Assembly (NCBI RefSeq): GCF_001425385.1
Contig: NZ_LMQO01000001.1
Span: forward strand, 186,001-250,000
Reading direction: 5' to 3'
Length of the DNA stretch: 64,000 nt
DNA from: Sphingomonas sp. Leaf407
GTDB taxonomy: Bacteria; Pseudomonadota; Alphaproteobacteria; Sphingomonadales; Sphingomonadaceae
Shown here: positions 8,727 to 17,756 of the stretch, in pieces
Position numbering within the stretch: position 1 is the first letter of the stretch
Layout of the letters: each line of letters opens with the position of its first letter
The notes under the pieces: generated by a model
Told to the model about the DNA's origin: nothing
What the model saw: the letters and a program-made list of their open reading frames with translations, nothing else
The model's database searches: none
Made by a program: the position numbers and the translations under genes

Positions 8727-9209
8727 TCAGAGCCACCGGTGCAGCACCAGCGCGTCGACCTCGCCCAGCGCCGGATGGTCGAACGCGCCGGGCAAGCGCC
8801 CGACCTGTTCGAACCCCAGCGACAACCACAGCCCGATCGCGCGGACGTTGGTAGCGATCACGAAATTATACTGCATCGCGCGGAAGCCGGCGGCGCGGGC
8901 GTGATCGAACGAATGCAGTGCCATCGCGCGGGCGATGCCGCGTCCGGTCGCCGCGCCATGCGTCGCATAGCCGCAGTTTGCGACATGCCGTCCGCCGCCG
9001 TCCTTGTTCGCCCGGCAGAAATAGCTGCCGAGGACCCGGCCATCGACATCGGCGACGAACACCGCGTTGCCCGGCGCGTGCCAGAAGGCGAGCGCGGCAT
9101 CGACCGGCAGGTCGCGGTCGAGCGCATAGCTTTCCCCGGCGCGGACGATCGGCATCAGGATGTCAGCGATGGCCGATGCGTCATCGGGTATCGCCGGCCG
9201 GATCAGCAC
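8727..9209 (-). CDS. GNAT family N-acetyltransferase
   Basis: 160 residues covering a single acetyltransferase domain. It begins VLIRPAIPDDASAIADI, has the acetyl-CoA loop region HGAATGRGIARAM, and ends in the usual LWLSLGFEQVGRLPGAF strand-turn. The GTG start lies 7 nt inside the end of the upstream TetR-type gene, so translation is coupled. The substrate cannot be read from sequence; the family includes acetyltransferases of small amines and phosphinothricin-like compounds. Confidence 0.82.
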   Translation of the reverse strand: MLIRPAIPDDASAIADILMPIVRAGESYALDRDLPVDAALAFWHAPGNAVFVADVDGRVLGSYFCRANKDGGGRHVANCGYATHGAATGRGIARAMALHSFDHARAAGFRAMQYNFVIATNVRAIGLWLSLGFEQVGRLPGAFDHPALGEVDALVLHRWL

Positions 9210-9790
9210 GGCAGGTCGCCGCGCGTGCGCAACAATGCGCGGGTCGCCAGGTCGCGCGCCTTTTCTCGCGGCAGGCGGAGCGCCTTCGCCATCGCCCCGC
9301 CGAGCAGCGCATCGCCCAGTGCCATCAGCACCAGTTGCAGCGTCTCCTCCGCCAACGGCAGTTCGCTAAGCGCCTGTTCGCTGCCCAGCCGGTCGACCAG
9401 CGCGTGAATCGCATCGAGGATCGGGTCGAGCGCATCGTCGTTGCCCGACAGGATCATCCAGCTCGCCAGTGCGCCGGCGCCTTCGCGATCGAACGCATCG
9501 AACGTCAGGTCGACGACCTCGCGCGGATCGTGATCGCCTTCGTGCGCGCGCAGCACCGCCGCGCCGATCGATGCGGTGATCGTCGTCGCCATCCGCTCGG
9601 CCAGCGCCTTTTGCAGTCCCGATGCCGACCCGAAATGGTGGAGCAGATTGGCGTGCGTCCGCCCGATCCGAAGTCCGACCGCCTTCAGCGTCACCGCCTG
9701 CGGCCCGGCTTCGATCAGCAGATCGCGCGCGGCATCGAGCGCGGCATCGCGCGACGCTTCGGGGGACAGGCGACGGCGAGCTATTGACAT
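9203..9790 (-). CDS. TetR family transcriptional regulator
   Basis: 195 residues from the ATG at 9790 (MSIARRRLSPEASRDAAL). The N-terminal helix-turn-helix is visible as AVTLKAVGLRIGRTHANLLHHFGSA at about residues 30-55 (given here only as a landmark region), followed by an all-helical ligand-binding half. It is divergent from a metal-dependent hydrolase gene whose start is only 46 nt away, so it may control both that gene and the coupled acetyltransferase. No clean palindromic operator stands out in the 46-nt gap. Confidence 0.82.
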   Translation of the reverse strand: MSIARRRLSPEASRDAALDAARDLLIEAGPQAVTLKAVGLRIGRTHANLLHHFGSASGLQKALAERMATTITASIGAAVLRAHEGDHDPREVVDLTFDAFDREGAGALASWMILSGNDDALDPILDAIHALVDRLGSEQALSELPLAEETLQLVLMALGDALLGGAMAKALRLPREKARDLATRALLRTRGDLPC

Positions 9791-9836
9791 CACTGTAAGT
9801 AGATCACATTTCGCATCGGTTAGTTGGAGCAGAACC

Positions 9837-10685
9837 GTGGCGAAAGCAAAGACTCCCGACGATCTGACCATCACCCCGCGCGACGTCCGCTTCGGGCGGG
9901 ACCGTGCGCCCGGACGCTGGTGGCTGAACGGCGACGCGTACGCCACCGCCTTCTACAACGCGCTGTCGGTCACGTTTCCCAAGGGCGAGGGCTATTTCAT
10001 CGACAGCGTGCGGGCGTATCAGGATCAGGTGCCCCCGCGGCTGGCGCAAGAAATCCGCGCGTTCGTCCGGCAGGAGGCGATCCATACGCGCGAGCATATG
10101 GCGTTCAACCGGCAGGTCACGGATCATGGCTATGACACGTCGCGGCTGGACGCGCGAGTCGACCATGAACTGTCGATCACTCGAGGCAAGCCGCCGATCG
10201 CCAATCTGGCGGCGACGATGGCGCTCGAACATTTCACCGCGATCCTCGCGCACGAACTGGTCGCCGATCCCCGCCATCTGGCGGGCGGCGAGCAGCAGGT
10301 GGCCGACCTCTGGCGCTGGCACGCGATCGAGGAGATCGAGCACAAGGGCGTCGCCTACGACACCTGGGTCCATGCTACTCGTGACTGGAGCCGGTTCCGG
10401 CGCTGGCGGATCAAGGCGCTGGTGATGCTGATCGTGACCGTCAAATTCTTTCGTGGACGCACCGCCGGCATGCTCGACCTGCTGGCGCAGGATGGATTGA
10501 CCGGTGCCGGGGTAAAGTGGCGGCTGTTCGGCTATGCGTTCGGCCGGCCGGGCATGGCGCGGCGGGTTCTGGGCGCATGGGCGGCATTCTTCCTGCCGGG
10601 CTTCCACCCATGGAACCTCGACGATCGCGCGCTGATCGGGCTGGTCGACAGCGAGTTCGCGGCGGCACGGCTGGCGCCTGCCTGA
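9837..10685 (+). CDS. Predicted metal-dependent hydrolase (PF10118-like)
   Basis: 282 residues. The GTG start is preceded by TTGGAG. Conserved metal-ligand candidates are arranged as in ferritin-like di-metal proteins: RQEAIHTREH (about 80-90), ALEHFTAILAHE and HAIEEIEHKGVAYD. These are characteristic of the family annotated as 'predicted metal-dependent hydrolase' (COG3687). The natural substrate is unknown. A hydrophobic stretch follows (LVMLIVTVKFF). It is transcribed away from the TetR gene and may be its target. Confidence 0.75.
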   Translation: MAKAKTPDDLTITPRDVRFGRDRAPGRWWLNGDAYATAFYNALSVTFPKGEGYFIDSVRAYQDQVPPRLAQEIRAFVRQEAIHTREHMAFNRQVTDHGYDTSRLDARVDHELSITRGKPPIANLAATMALEHFTAILAHELVADPRHLAGGEQQVADLWRWHAIEEIEHKGVAYDTWVHATRDWSRFRRWRIKALVMLIVTVKFFRGRTAGMLDLLAQDGLTGAGVKWRLFGYAFGRPGMARRVLGAWAAFFLPGFHPWNLDDRALIGLVDSEFAAARLAPA

Positions 10686-10723
10686 CGCTTGCCCTGTCGG
10701 CGGCATCGGCGCAGGGAGAAGCG

Positions 10724-10921
10724 ATGCGAACGGTATCGGAAGACGCGGCGGTCCGGCTCTATCATCTCGACGACGAGGGCGGGGTGGCGACGACCATCCT
10801 GTACGGGACATTGTCGGAGGCGCTGGCAGCGGCGGCCAATGAGCCGGAGGCGGTTCAGGGCGGCTTGTATCTTCAGACGAGCAGCGACGTCGTCGCCTAT
10901 CTCGATCTGATCGAGGGATAG
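10724..10921 (+). CDS. Small protein of unknown function (65 aa)
   Basis: Starts MRTVSEDAAVRLYHLDDEGG with AGGGAGAA 4-5 nt before the ATG, a convincing ribosome binding site. It is acidic, with no signal peptide, membrane segment or recognisable domain. It follows the hydrolase gene by 38 nt on the same strand and ends just before a bidirectional hairpin. Confidence 0.6.
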   Translation: MRTVSEDAAVRLYHLDDEGGVATTILYGTLSEALAAAANEPEAVQGGLYLQTSSDVVAYLDLIEG

Positions 10922-10923
10922 TG

Positions 10924-10948
10924 CGGGGCGGCGGTCATGGCCGCCCCG
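10924..10948. terminator. Bidirectional hairpin between converging small genes
   Basis: Nine-base-pair stem CGGGGCGGC / GCCGCCCCG with a 7-nt loop, lying between the stop codons of the 65-aa gene (+) and the 31-aa gene (-). Confidence 0.6.
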
Positions 10949-10955
10949 GTCTGGC

Positions 10956-11051
10956 TTATTGATAGCCGCCCTCTTCCTCGCGTTCCTCGGCGGCTTCTTC
11001 CTGCGCCTCTTCCATGTCCTTGGGTTCGTTCGGGGTTTCTGGATCGATCAT
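10956..11051 (-). CDS. Very acidic 31-residue protein
   Basis: Encodes MIDPETPNEPKDMEEAQ followed by a run rich in Glu and Ala and ending EEEGGYQ. About half of the residues are acidic. The ATG at 11051 is preceded by a GAAAGG-type site and the stop abuts a terminator hairpin. The codon pattern is that of a real gene rather than a chance frame. Its function is unknown; it should be soluble and probably disordered or a single helix. Confidence 0.6.
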   Translation of the reverse strand: MIDPETPNEPKDMEEAQEEAAEEREEEGGYQ

Positions 11052-11130
11052 CGGCCGGTTGCCTTTCGCGGGACGGCGGGGGTGCCGTGCGTATCAACCG
11101 CCCGTACCCGTCGCTCGTTCCCGCCGCCGG

Positions 11131-11652
11131 TCATGCGACCAGCCGGGGATCGATCACATATTCGATCGATTCGACATGGCAGCCGCGCCCGGCGCTATAG
11201 GTCGACAGCGTTTCGCCGGTGGCGGCAAATCCTAACCGCCGCAGCACCGCGCCCGACCCCGGATTGTCGACATAATGTCCCGCCGCCACCCGCTCCACGC
11301 CGAGCGCCGCCGCCAGCCGCAGCACCGCGCGGGCCGCTTCGGTCGCATAGCCCCGCCGCCAGGCGCTGGGCGTGATCCAGTAGCCGAGATTGTGCGATAT
11401 ATCCCCGAACGGGCCGATCCCGATCGATCCGATCAGCGCGCATTTGCCGCCATTGTGCGCGAAGATCAGGAAATGCGGACCGGACGTGGCATAGCCGTTG
11501 GCGATCGCGGCCTGCGCATCGGCCAGCGTATAGGGCCATGGCGCGCGCGACAGATTGCGTACGACCGCTTCATGGCCGATCGCGCTGGCCAGGGCAGGGG
11601 CGTCCTCGGGCCAGCCGGGGCGCAGGGTCAACCGTTCGGTACGGGCGAACAC
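11131..11652 (-). CDS. GNAT family N-acetyltransferase (RimJ/RimL-like)
   Basis: 173 residues from the GTG at 11652, chosen because CAGGAGAGA precedes it and because VFARTERLTLRPG is the normal beginning of this subgroup. Further landmarks are GSIGIGPFGDISHNLGYWI and WRRGYATEAARAVLRLA (acetyl-CoA loop), then NPGSGAVLRRLGF. RimJ/RimL-type enzymes acetylate ribosomal protein N-termini or small molecules. The gene lies downstream of rpmA on the same strand with a hairpin between them. The acceptor is unknown. Confidence 0.82.
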   Translation of the reverse strand: MFARTERLTLRPGWPEDAPALASAIGHEAVVRNLSRAPWPYTLADAQAAIANGYATSGPHFLIFAHNGGKCALIGSIGIGPFGDISHNLGYWITPSAWRRGYATEAARAVLRLAAALGVERVAAGHYVDNPGSGAVLRRLGFAATGETLSTYSAGRGCHVESIEYVIDPRLVA

Positions 11653-11784
11653 GGGCTCTCTCCTGAAGCGCGGCACAGATTGTGCGGCGCGGTGGGACCG
11701 GAGAGAGCAAAGAAAAAGGGAGCCGGGATGACCCGCCTCCCTCTTGTTGGCTGGTTCCGTTGCCGGAACCCGGGTCACCCTGGT

Positions 11785-11805
11785 GGGCTACCCGGATAGT
11801 AGCCC
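11785..11805 (-). terminator. Hairpin after rpmA
   Basis: Seven-base-pair stem GGGCTAC / GTAGCCC with a 7-nt loop, starting two bases after the rpmA stop. A second small stem (GGTTCCG / CGGAACC, 11753-11770) lies further downstream. Confidence 0.5.
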
Positions 11806-11806
11806 G

Positions 11807-12076
11807 TTATTCTGCGGCCTGCGCCTGCATCTCGACATACGCAAACTTGCGGCCGAGCTTGCCTTCCTTGAACGCCACGCGGCCATCGACCAGCGCGAAC
11901 AGCGTATGGTCCTTACCCATGCCGACGTTCACGCCCGGATAGAACTTCGTGCCACGCTGGCGCACGATGATGTTGCCCGCGACCACTTCCTGGCCACCGA
12001 ACTTCTTCACGCCAAGGCGACGGCCGGCCGAATCACGACCGTTGCGCGACGAACCGCCTGCTTTTTTATGTGCCAT
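11807..12076 (-). CDS. rpmA: 50S ribosomal protein L27
   Basis: 89 residues beginning [20 protein letters not shown], the highly conserved L27 N-terminus that reaches the peptidyl-transferase centre, followed by [22 protein letters not shown]. Length is typical. It lies 30 nt downstream of rplU in the universal rplU-rpmA pair. Confidence 0.98.
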   Translation of the reverse strand: MAHKKAGGSSRNGRDSAGRRLGVKKFGGQEVVAGNIIVRQRGTKFYPGVNVGMGKDHTLFALVDGRVAFKEGKLGRKFAYVEMQAQAAE

Positions 12077-12106
12077 GGTTCAAACTCCTTGTATTCGCTC
12101 AGGCGC

Positions 12107-12433
12107 TTATGCGGCGGCGCTGTCGTCGGCGCGCTGGTCGCCGATCGCGGTGATCTTCAGGATGGTGTGCTGCTGGCGATGACCGTTCTTGCGACGGTAG
12201 TTGTGACGGCGGCGCTTCTTGAAGACGATGACCTTCTCGCCCTTCGCCTGTGCGACGATTTCGGCCGATACGGTCAGTCCGTCGACCGACTTCAGGTCGG
12301 CACCGTCACCGGCAAGAAGCACGTCGCCGAGCGTCACGCTGCTGCCAGCTTCGCCATCGAGCTTTTCGACGACGATCTTGTCTCCTGCGGCAACGCGATA
12401 CTGCTTGCCGCCCGTGCGCACGATTGCGAACAT
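12107..12433 (-). CDS. rplU: 50S ribosomal protein L21
   Basis: 108 residues starting [19 protein letters not shown], the L21 signature, with the conserved basic stretch [16 protein letters not shown] near the end. The ATG at 12433 is used rather than an upstream in-frame start because of the invariant MFAIV beginning. It is first gene of rplU-rpmA; a leader hairpin lies 32-54 nt upstream. Confidence 0.98.
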   Translation of the reverse strand: MFAIVRTGGKQYRVAAGDKIVVEKLDGEAGSSVTLGDVLLAGDGADLKSVDGLTVSAEIVAQAKGEKVIVFKKRRRHNYRRKNGHRQQHTILKITAIGDQRADDSAAA

Positions 12434-12464
12434 GGCCCTTGCTTCTTTCCCAAATGCAATATGT

Positions 12465-12487
12465 CCGCGTGGAGATACCCCACGCGG
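12465..12487 (-). promoter_or_regulatory. Hairpin in the rplU leader
   Basis: Eight-base-pair stem CCGCGTGG / CCACGCGG with a 7-nt loop in the untranslated leader of rplU. It is upstream of, not overlapping, the start codon. Leaders of rplU operons are autoregulatory in some bacteria; here only the stem itself is seen. Confidence 0.35.
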
Positions 12488-12690
12488 CAAGTAGCGCTGG
12501 ACCTACGTAAAGCGTTCCCGGCTGTCAATGCCGAACACCGATTCGGGTGTAGGAAAGCGTTGTTGCAGCGCGGCAACAGCGCTGTGACATTCGCATGACG
12601 CCTCTATCGAGCGGCTTGTATTGTAAAAGCGGGTGCCGGACGCTCAGGGCGCAACGACGATGCGGGAAACATCGTTCGGGGGAGATTTTG

Positions 12691-15261
12691 ATGCGTAACA
12701 CCCTTTTCAACGCGCTGGTGCTGACGAGCGCACTCGTCGCCATTCCGGCCAATGCGCAGATCGCGACGCCGCCGCCCGCCGATGACGTACCGGCCGGCGA
12801 GGAGATCGTCGTCGTCGGCACGCGCGCGCAGGGCCGCACCGTCGCCGAAAGCCCGGTCCCGGTCGACGTCATCACCGGCGATGCCCTGGTCAACGCCGGC
12901 TATACCGAGACGAACAAGCTGCTGAACCAGCTCGTCCCCTCGTTCAACTTCCCGCAGCCGTCGATCACCGACGGCACCGACGTGGTCCGTCCCGCGACGC
13001 TGCGCGGCTTGTCGCCCGATCAGACGCTGGTGCTGGTCAACGGCAAGCGACGCCATTCGACGTCGCTGCTCAACGCCAACGGATCGGTCGGGCGCGGCTC
13101 GTCGGCGGTCGATCTGAACACCATCCCCAGCCTCGCGATCGAACGGATCGACGTGCTGCGCGACGGTGCCTCGTCGCAATATGGTTCGGACGCGATCGCC
13201 GGTGTCATCAACGTGCAGCTCAAGCGCCGCGAGGGCGGCCGGGCGACGATGACCTATGGCAAATACGTCACGACGATGGACGGCGTCGGTCAGGTATCGG
13301 GCATCGCCACCCAGACGAACGGCCAGCCGCAGGTGCGCGCCGATGGCACCTATGTCCTGAACGAAACCGGCGACGACCGCGACGTGCGCGACGGCCGCAC
13401 CGTTACCTTCGCCGCCAACATGGGTCTGCCGGTCGGCGAATCGGGCTATCTGAACCTGACCGGCGAATATCGTGATCGCGAGCCGACCAACCGCGCCGGT
13501 TTCGACCCGCGCCGCAACTATCCGCTGCAGGCGAACGGCACGGTCGATTCGCGCGAATTCACCTATGACCGGGTCAACCACCGCTACGGCGACGCCAAGA
13601 CCACCGATTTCAACTTCTTCCTGAACGGCGGTGTCGATCTCGGCAGCACGTCCGAACTCTACGTATTCGGCAGCTATGGCATCCGCGACGGCGAAAGCGC
13701 CGCTTTCTATCGTCGTGCCTCGGGCCGAGATACCAACAGCAATATCCAGGATCTGCGTAACTGCACCTTCACCGGCACGGTCTGCACGCCGTTCTACGCC
13801 GATGGCTTCCTGCCGCTCATCACCAGCCAGATGGAGGATTTCGCGGCGGCGGTCGGCGTGAAGGGCGATCTGGGCGGCTTCGCCTATGACCTGTCCTATG
13901 TCTATGGCACCAACGCCTTCGACTTCCGCATCGAGAACAGCTTCAACGCCTCCTATGGTCCGCAATCGCAGCGCGCGTTCAAGGCGGGCGGCACGCGCTT
14001 CGGCCAGCAGACGGTGAACCTCGATCTGCAACGCGATCTGTCGGTGGGCTTCCTGTCCGACCTGTCGCTGGCGCTGGGCGGCGAATATCGCAACGAGAAC
14101 TACAAGATCCTCGCCGGCGAACTGCAAAGCTACGCCGCCGGCCCGTTCGCGTTCAGCAACGGCGCGGCCGCCGGATCGCAGGGCTTCCCCGGCTTCTCGC
14201 CGAACAGCGCGGTCGATGCATCGCGTGACAGCATCGCCGGCTATGTCGAGCTGGACGGCAAGTTCAGCGATGCGTTCAACGTCGTCGCCGCCGGCCGGTT
14301 CGAACACTTTAGCGATTTCGGCAACACGGTGAACGGCAAGGTCGCCGCCCGTTTCGCCCCGACGCCATGGATCGCGGCGCGCGGATCGATCTCCACCGGC
14401 TTCCGCGCGCCAAGCCTTGCGCAGCAGTTCTTCTCGTCGTTCGCGACGCAGAACATCGGCGGCACCCTTGTCGAGATCGGCACGTTCCGCGTCGGCGATC
14501 CGGTGGCGCGCGCGCTGGGTTCGCGGCAGTTGGAGGCGGAAAAGTCGCTCAACATCGGTGGCGGCCTGACGCTGACTCCGCTGCGCGGGCTGACGCTGAC
14601 CGCCGACTATTACAACATCAAGATCAACGACCGCGTCATCCTGTCGGAAAATCTTCAGGGCGCGGCGGTCGTCGCGGTGCTGCGCGGCGCGGGGATTCAG
14701 GACATCACCTCGGCGCGGTTCTTCATCAACGGCATCGATACCCGGACGCAGGGTGTGGAAGTGGTCGGCACCTATCGCGTGCCCGATCTCGGCATCGGCA
14801 GCGTGACGCTGACCGCCGGCTACAACTACAACCAGACCGACATCACCGACCGTTCGACGCTGTCGGCGATCCCCGGCGTCACGCTGTTCGGGCGGCAGGA
14901 ATCGCTGCGGCTGACGCAGGGCCAGCCGCGTTCGAAGATCAACCTCGGCGCCGACTGGTCGCAGGGCATCTTCGGGCTGACCGCGCGCACCAACCGGTAC
15001 GGCAACACGCTGTCCCCGGGCGGGGCGGTGGCGACCGATGTCGTGCTGACGCCCAAGTGGCTGACCGACCTCGAACTGCGGGCGACGCCGGGCCAGTTCG
15101 AGCTGGCGATCGGCGCGAACAACCTGTTCGACGTGTATCCGACGCGCAACCCGATCCTCGGCGCGGCGGCGATCAACAACTATTTCATCCCCTACAGCAG
15201 CTTCTCGCCGTTCGGGTTCAACGGGCGCTATCTCTATGCGCGCGCCGGCGTGAAGTTCTGA
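12691..15261 (+). CDS. TonB-dependent outer-membrane receptor
   Basis: 856 residues. The ATG at 12691 follows GGGGGAGA. Signal peptide MRNTLFNALVLTSALVAIPANA, then a TonB-box-like EEIVVVGTR segment. The plug domain follows (PVPVDVITGDAL, LVNGKRRHSTSLL, ERIDVLRDGASSQYGSDAIAGVINV), and then a 22-strand barrel ending in a C-terminal aromatic residue (YLYARAGVKF). It imports a large or scarce ligand across the outer membrane using TonB energy. The ligand is not evident; no siderophore or PUL genes are adjacent. The 257-nt gap to the divergent rplU holds both promoters. Confidence 0.93.
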   Translation: MRNTLFNALVLTSALVAIPANAQIATPPPADDVPAGEEIVVVGTRAQGRTVAESPVPVDVITGDALVNAGYTETNKLLNQLVPSFNFPQPSITDGTDVVRPATLRGLSPDQTLVLVNGKRRHSTSLLNANGSVGRGSSAVDLNTIPSLAIERIDVLRDGASSQYGSDAIAGVINVQLKRREGGRATMTYGKYVTTMDGVGQVSGIATQTNGQPQVRADGTYVLNETGDDRDVRDGRTVTFAANMGLPVGESGYLNLTGEYRDREPTNRAGFDPRRNYPLQANGTVDSREFTYDRVNHRYGDAKTTDFNFFLNGGVDLGSTSELYVFGSYGIRDGESAAFYRRASGRDTNSNIQDLRNCTFTGTVCTPFYADGFLPLITSQMEDFAAAVGVKGDLGGFAYDLSYVYGTNAFDFRIENSFNASYGPQSQRAFKAGGTRFGQQTVNLDLQRDLSVGFLSDLSLALGGEYRNENYKILAGELQSYAAGPFAFSNGAAAGSQGFPGFSPNSAVDASRDSIAGYVELDGKFSDAFNVVAAGRFEHFSDFGNTVNGKVAARFAPTPWIAARGSISTGFRAPSLAQQFFSSFATQNIGGTLVEIGTFRVGDPVARALGSRQLEAEKSLNIGGGLTLTPLRGLTLTADYYNIKINDRVILSENLQGAAVVAVLRGAGIQDITSARFFINGIDTRTQGVEVVGTYRVPDLGIGSVTLTAGYNYNQTDITDRSTLSAIPGVTLFGRQESLRLTQGQPRSKINLGADWSQGIFGLTARTNRYGNTLSPGGAVATDVVLTPKWLTDLELRATPGQFELAIGANNLFDVYPTRNPILGAAAINNYFIPYSSFSPFGFNGRYLYARAGVKF

Positions 15262-15269
15262 TGCCGGGC

Positions 15270-15292
15270 CGGGCGGGGGAGAACCCCGCCCG
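15270..15292. terminator. Bidirectional hairpin between TonB receptor and hspQ
   Basis: Nine-base-pair GC stem (CGGGCGGGG / CCCCGCCCG) with a 5-nt loop between two converging stop codons. Confidence 0.65.
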
Positions 15293-15294
15293 CC

Positions 15295-15669
15295 TTAATG
15301 GCGATGTTCGCGGCGCAGGCGATAGCGGCCGCCGGCATAATCGTCGAACAGCCCGGTGATCGCCGGATGGTCGACCGGCTCCTCGCTGTCGTCGACGATC
15401 AGGTTCTGCTGGCTGACATAGGCGACGTACGACGCCTCGGCATTTTCGGCGAGCAGGTGATAGAAGGGCTGGTCCTTGCGCGGGCGGGCTTCCATCGGGA
15501 TCGATTCATACCATTCGTCGCTGTTCGCGAAGACCGGATCGATGTCGAAGATCACACCGCGGAAATCGAACATCCGATGGCGCACGACGTCGCCGATCGA
15601 GAAACGGGCATGGGCGACCGGCGGCAGCGGCGTGCCGAGGTCGAGGGGCTTGGCGGTCATGGCCTTCAT
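15295..15669 (-). CDS. hspQ: Heat shock protein HspQ (hemimethylated DNA-binding YccV domain)
   Basis: 124 residues. The YccV-like core runs from FSIGDVVRHRMFDFRGVIFDIDPVF (a short conserved block near residue 23) through QPFYHLLAEN and YVAYVSQQNL. E. coli HspQ is a Lon-associated specificity factor that also binds hemimethylated DNA. This protein has an N-terminal extension of about 18 residues and a C-terminal one compared with the 105-residue E. coli form. It converges on the upstream TonB receptor gene. A second in-frame ATG four codons in may be the real start. Confidence 0.88.
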   Translation of the reverse strand: MKAMTAKPLDLGTPLPPVAHARFSIGDVVRHRMFDFRGVIFDIDPVFANSDEWYESIPMEARPRKDQPFYHLLAENAEASYVAYVSQQNLIVDDSEEPVDHPAITGLFDDYAGGRYRLRREHRH

Positions 15670-15800
15670 GCGAAATATTTAGGGTGTCGGGGCGATTGCA
15701 GCAAGGAGGCGCTTGCAAGTCCCGAAACCTTGGGCTAACCGGCCCCCCTCGCTGACCACCGTGCCGCGCTGACCTGCGGCATGGAGCGAGAAACCTCTGC

Positions 15801-15892
<92 letters not shown>

Positions 15893-15955
15893 TACCTGAC
15901 AAGCTGCTGATAAGCCTTAAAATCCTTGAAAACCGGGCTTTCTGCAGCGATGCTT

Positions 15956-15976
15956 GCTACAAAATCTGCTACAAAA
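15956..15976 (+). repeat. Candidate integrase arm-type sites, left end
   Basis: Two copies of GCTACAAAA at 15956-15964 and 15968-15976, 12 nt apart. A matching pair (GCTACAAAA and CCTACAAAC, same 12-nt period, same strand) lies at 30409-30429 near the other end. Tandem short repeats near both att sites are typical arm-binding sites of tyrosine integrases. Confidence 0.5.
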
Positions 15977-15989
15977 AGGGGAGAAATCC

Positions 15990-17600
15990 TTGAAGCGGGT
16001 GAAGGGGCATCGTTACCTGTATCGGCGTGGGGAGTATCTTGTCTTTCGGCGGGGCGTGCCCAAGCGTGCTCGTGCCGCCTTTGGGAAAACCGAGGTTCTG
16101 ACGTCCTTGGGGACAGGCAGCATTTCCGAGGCTCGGCACTTGCTCGCCCGCCAACTGGAAAAGTTTGACCGCCTGCTGGCCGAGGCGACCGGCACCAGAT
16201 CGTCAGCCGTGGTTCTTGATACCATCAAGCGAGAGCCGACAGCGGAAGAAGCCGAAGAAGGCGTGCGTCTGTGGTTCGCGGAGCGTGTCGGTCGTCTGAT
16301 CGATGAGGTGAATACGATCACCGATGAAGATCGGGCGGTCGACCTTATGCAGGATTATGATGCCCTATCGGGAGACGCCGCCGCCGGAATGAGGATCGGC
16401 AGTGAAAGCGCCATGATGACCGATTGGATCGTCGAGGCGCTGATAGAGCGTTTCGGTTGGCAGATCGCCCCTAGCACCTCGTTGCACCGTCGACTGACGA
16501 AACTCGTTGGTCGCGGTCAGATGGAGGCTGCGCGTCGGTTCGCGCAGGAAGCCAATGGCGATCCCGTCCGCGTGTTGGATGACACTTTCTCGCCCGAGCA
16601 ATATCGGTTAGATGCTGAGCGCCAACGCGAACGAATGGCTCGGACCCCGGTGTCTATGATGGGGCTGTTCGATGGCTATGCCAAAGAGCGGAAGCCCGCT
16701 GCGGCCACGATCAAGGCGTGGCGGCGTCAGCTATCAGCCTTCAAGGCGTTCGTCGGGCATGATGACGCCGCCAAGGTGACGCCGGAGAACGTCGTGGCAT
16801 GGAAGGACCACCTGCTTCACAAGGCAGGCAAAGACGGTTCCGGGTTGAGCGCCAAGACCGTTGGGGAAACGTATCTCTCGGCTTTGAAAACCACACTCCG
16901 TTGGGCCGTCGAGAACCGCAAGCTACCTAACAATCCTGCCGAGACCACCCGCGTGCGCGGGGCGAAGAAGGTTCGCAAGCGCGGGCCAGGTTTGACCGAC
17001 GAGGAAGCCAACCAGATTTTGAAGGCGACGCTCACGCCGCCGCCGCCCCGGCTGTCCCCGGAACGCGCATTGGCACGACGTTGGGTGCCGTGGATTTGTG
17101 CCTACACAGGGGCGCGCGTGAACGAGATCACTCAATTGCGCGCTCAGGACGTGGCGCAAGTTGATGGCATCTGGACGATACACATCACGCCGGAGGCGGG
17201 ACCGATCAAGACGTCAGTAGCGCGGACGGTGGCCCTGCATCCACATCTCGTTGAACAGGGATTTCCGGCGGTCGCACGCAAAGCGACGGGCTACCTCTTT
17301 TTTGATCCCTTGCGGCGTAGGGGAGGGTCGGACGAAAATCCGCAATCCAAGAAGGTCGGCGAGTTTCTCGCTGATTGGGTGCGAGAGATCGGCGTCGATG
17401 ATCCTGACGTTCAGCCCAATCACGGATGGCGGCATCGGTTCAAAACGGTCAGTCGGAATGTGCGGATGGACCCGGAGATTAGAGATCGAATTCAGGGTCA
17501 CGCGCCGAGAACCGAAGGGGAAGGGTACGGCGACGTATCGCCGCAGGCAACATTACGGGAAGTTTCTCTGCTTCCAAAGTATGATATACTGTGTCAATAA
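15990..17600 (+). CDS. Tyrosine-type site-specific integrase
   Basis: 536 residues from a TTG at 15990, preceded by AAAGGGGAGA at good spacing. An earlier TTG at 15954 lies inside the proposed arm sites and has no such signal. A SAM-like N-terminal DNA-binding domain (about 215-300: FKAFVGHDDAAKVTPENVVAW is its landmark) leads into the catalytic domain. Catalytic residues are R in TGARVNEI, H-x-x-R in HGWRHRF and Y in GEGYGDVS. Near the start, YLYRRGEYLVFRRGVPKRAR resembles the DUF6538-type leader of many alphaproteobacterial integrases. It catalyses insertion and excision of the island at tRNA-Ser. Confidence 0.92.
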   Translation: MKRVKGHRYLYRRGEYLVFRRGVPKRARAAFGKTEVLTSLGTGSISEARHLLARQLEKFDRLLAEATGTRSSAVVLDTIKREPTAEEAEEGVRLWFAERVGRLIDEVNTITDEDRAVDLMQDYDALSGDAAAGMRIGSESAMMTDWIVEALIERFGWQIAPSTSLHRRLTKLVGRGQMEAARRFAQEANGDPVRVLDDTFSPEQYRLDAERQRERMARTPVSMMGLFDGYAKERKPAAATIKAWRRQLSAFKAFVGHDDAAKVTPENVVAWKDHLLHKAGKDGSGLSAKTVGETYLSALKTTLRWAVENRKLPNNPAETTRVRGAKKVRKRGPGLTDEEANQILKATLTPPPPRLSPERALARRWVPWICAYTGARVNEITQLRAQDVAQVDGIWTIHITPEAGPIKTSVARTVALHPHLVEQGFPAVARKATGYLFFDPLRRRGGSDENPQSKKVGEFLADWVREIGVDDPDVQPNHGWRHRFKTVSRNVRMDPEIRDRIQGHAPRTEGEGYGDVSPQATLREVSLLPKYDILCQ

Positions 17601-17756
17601 TACTGATGTGGCCAGCTTAACACGCTGCTATATCCTGAAAGATTTTTGCGCGTCGTCATGTGAGTTGTGCGGATATTAATCCTTTCAAGTCAGACGCTTT
17701 CATTTTGGTATGTAGACTTGCAATACTTGCAACTGGTTGCATTCTGCAGTGGCCAA

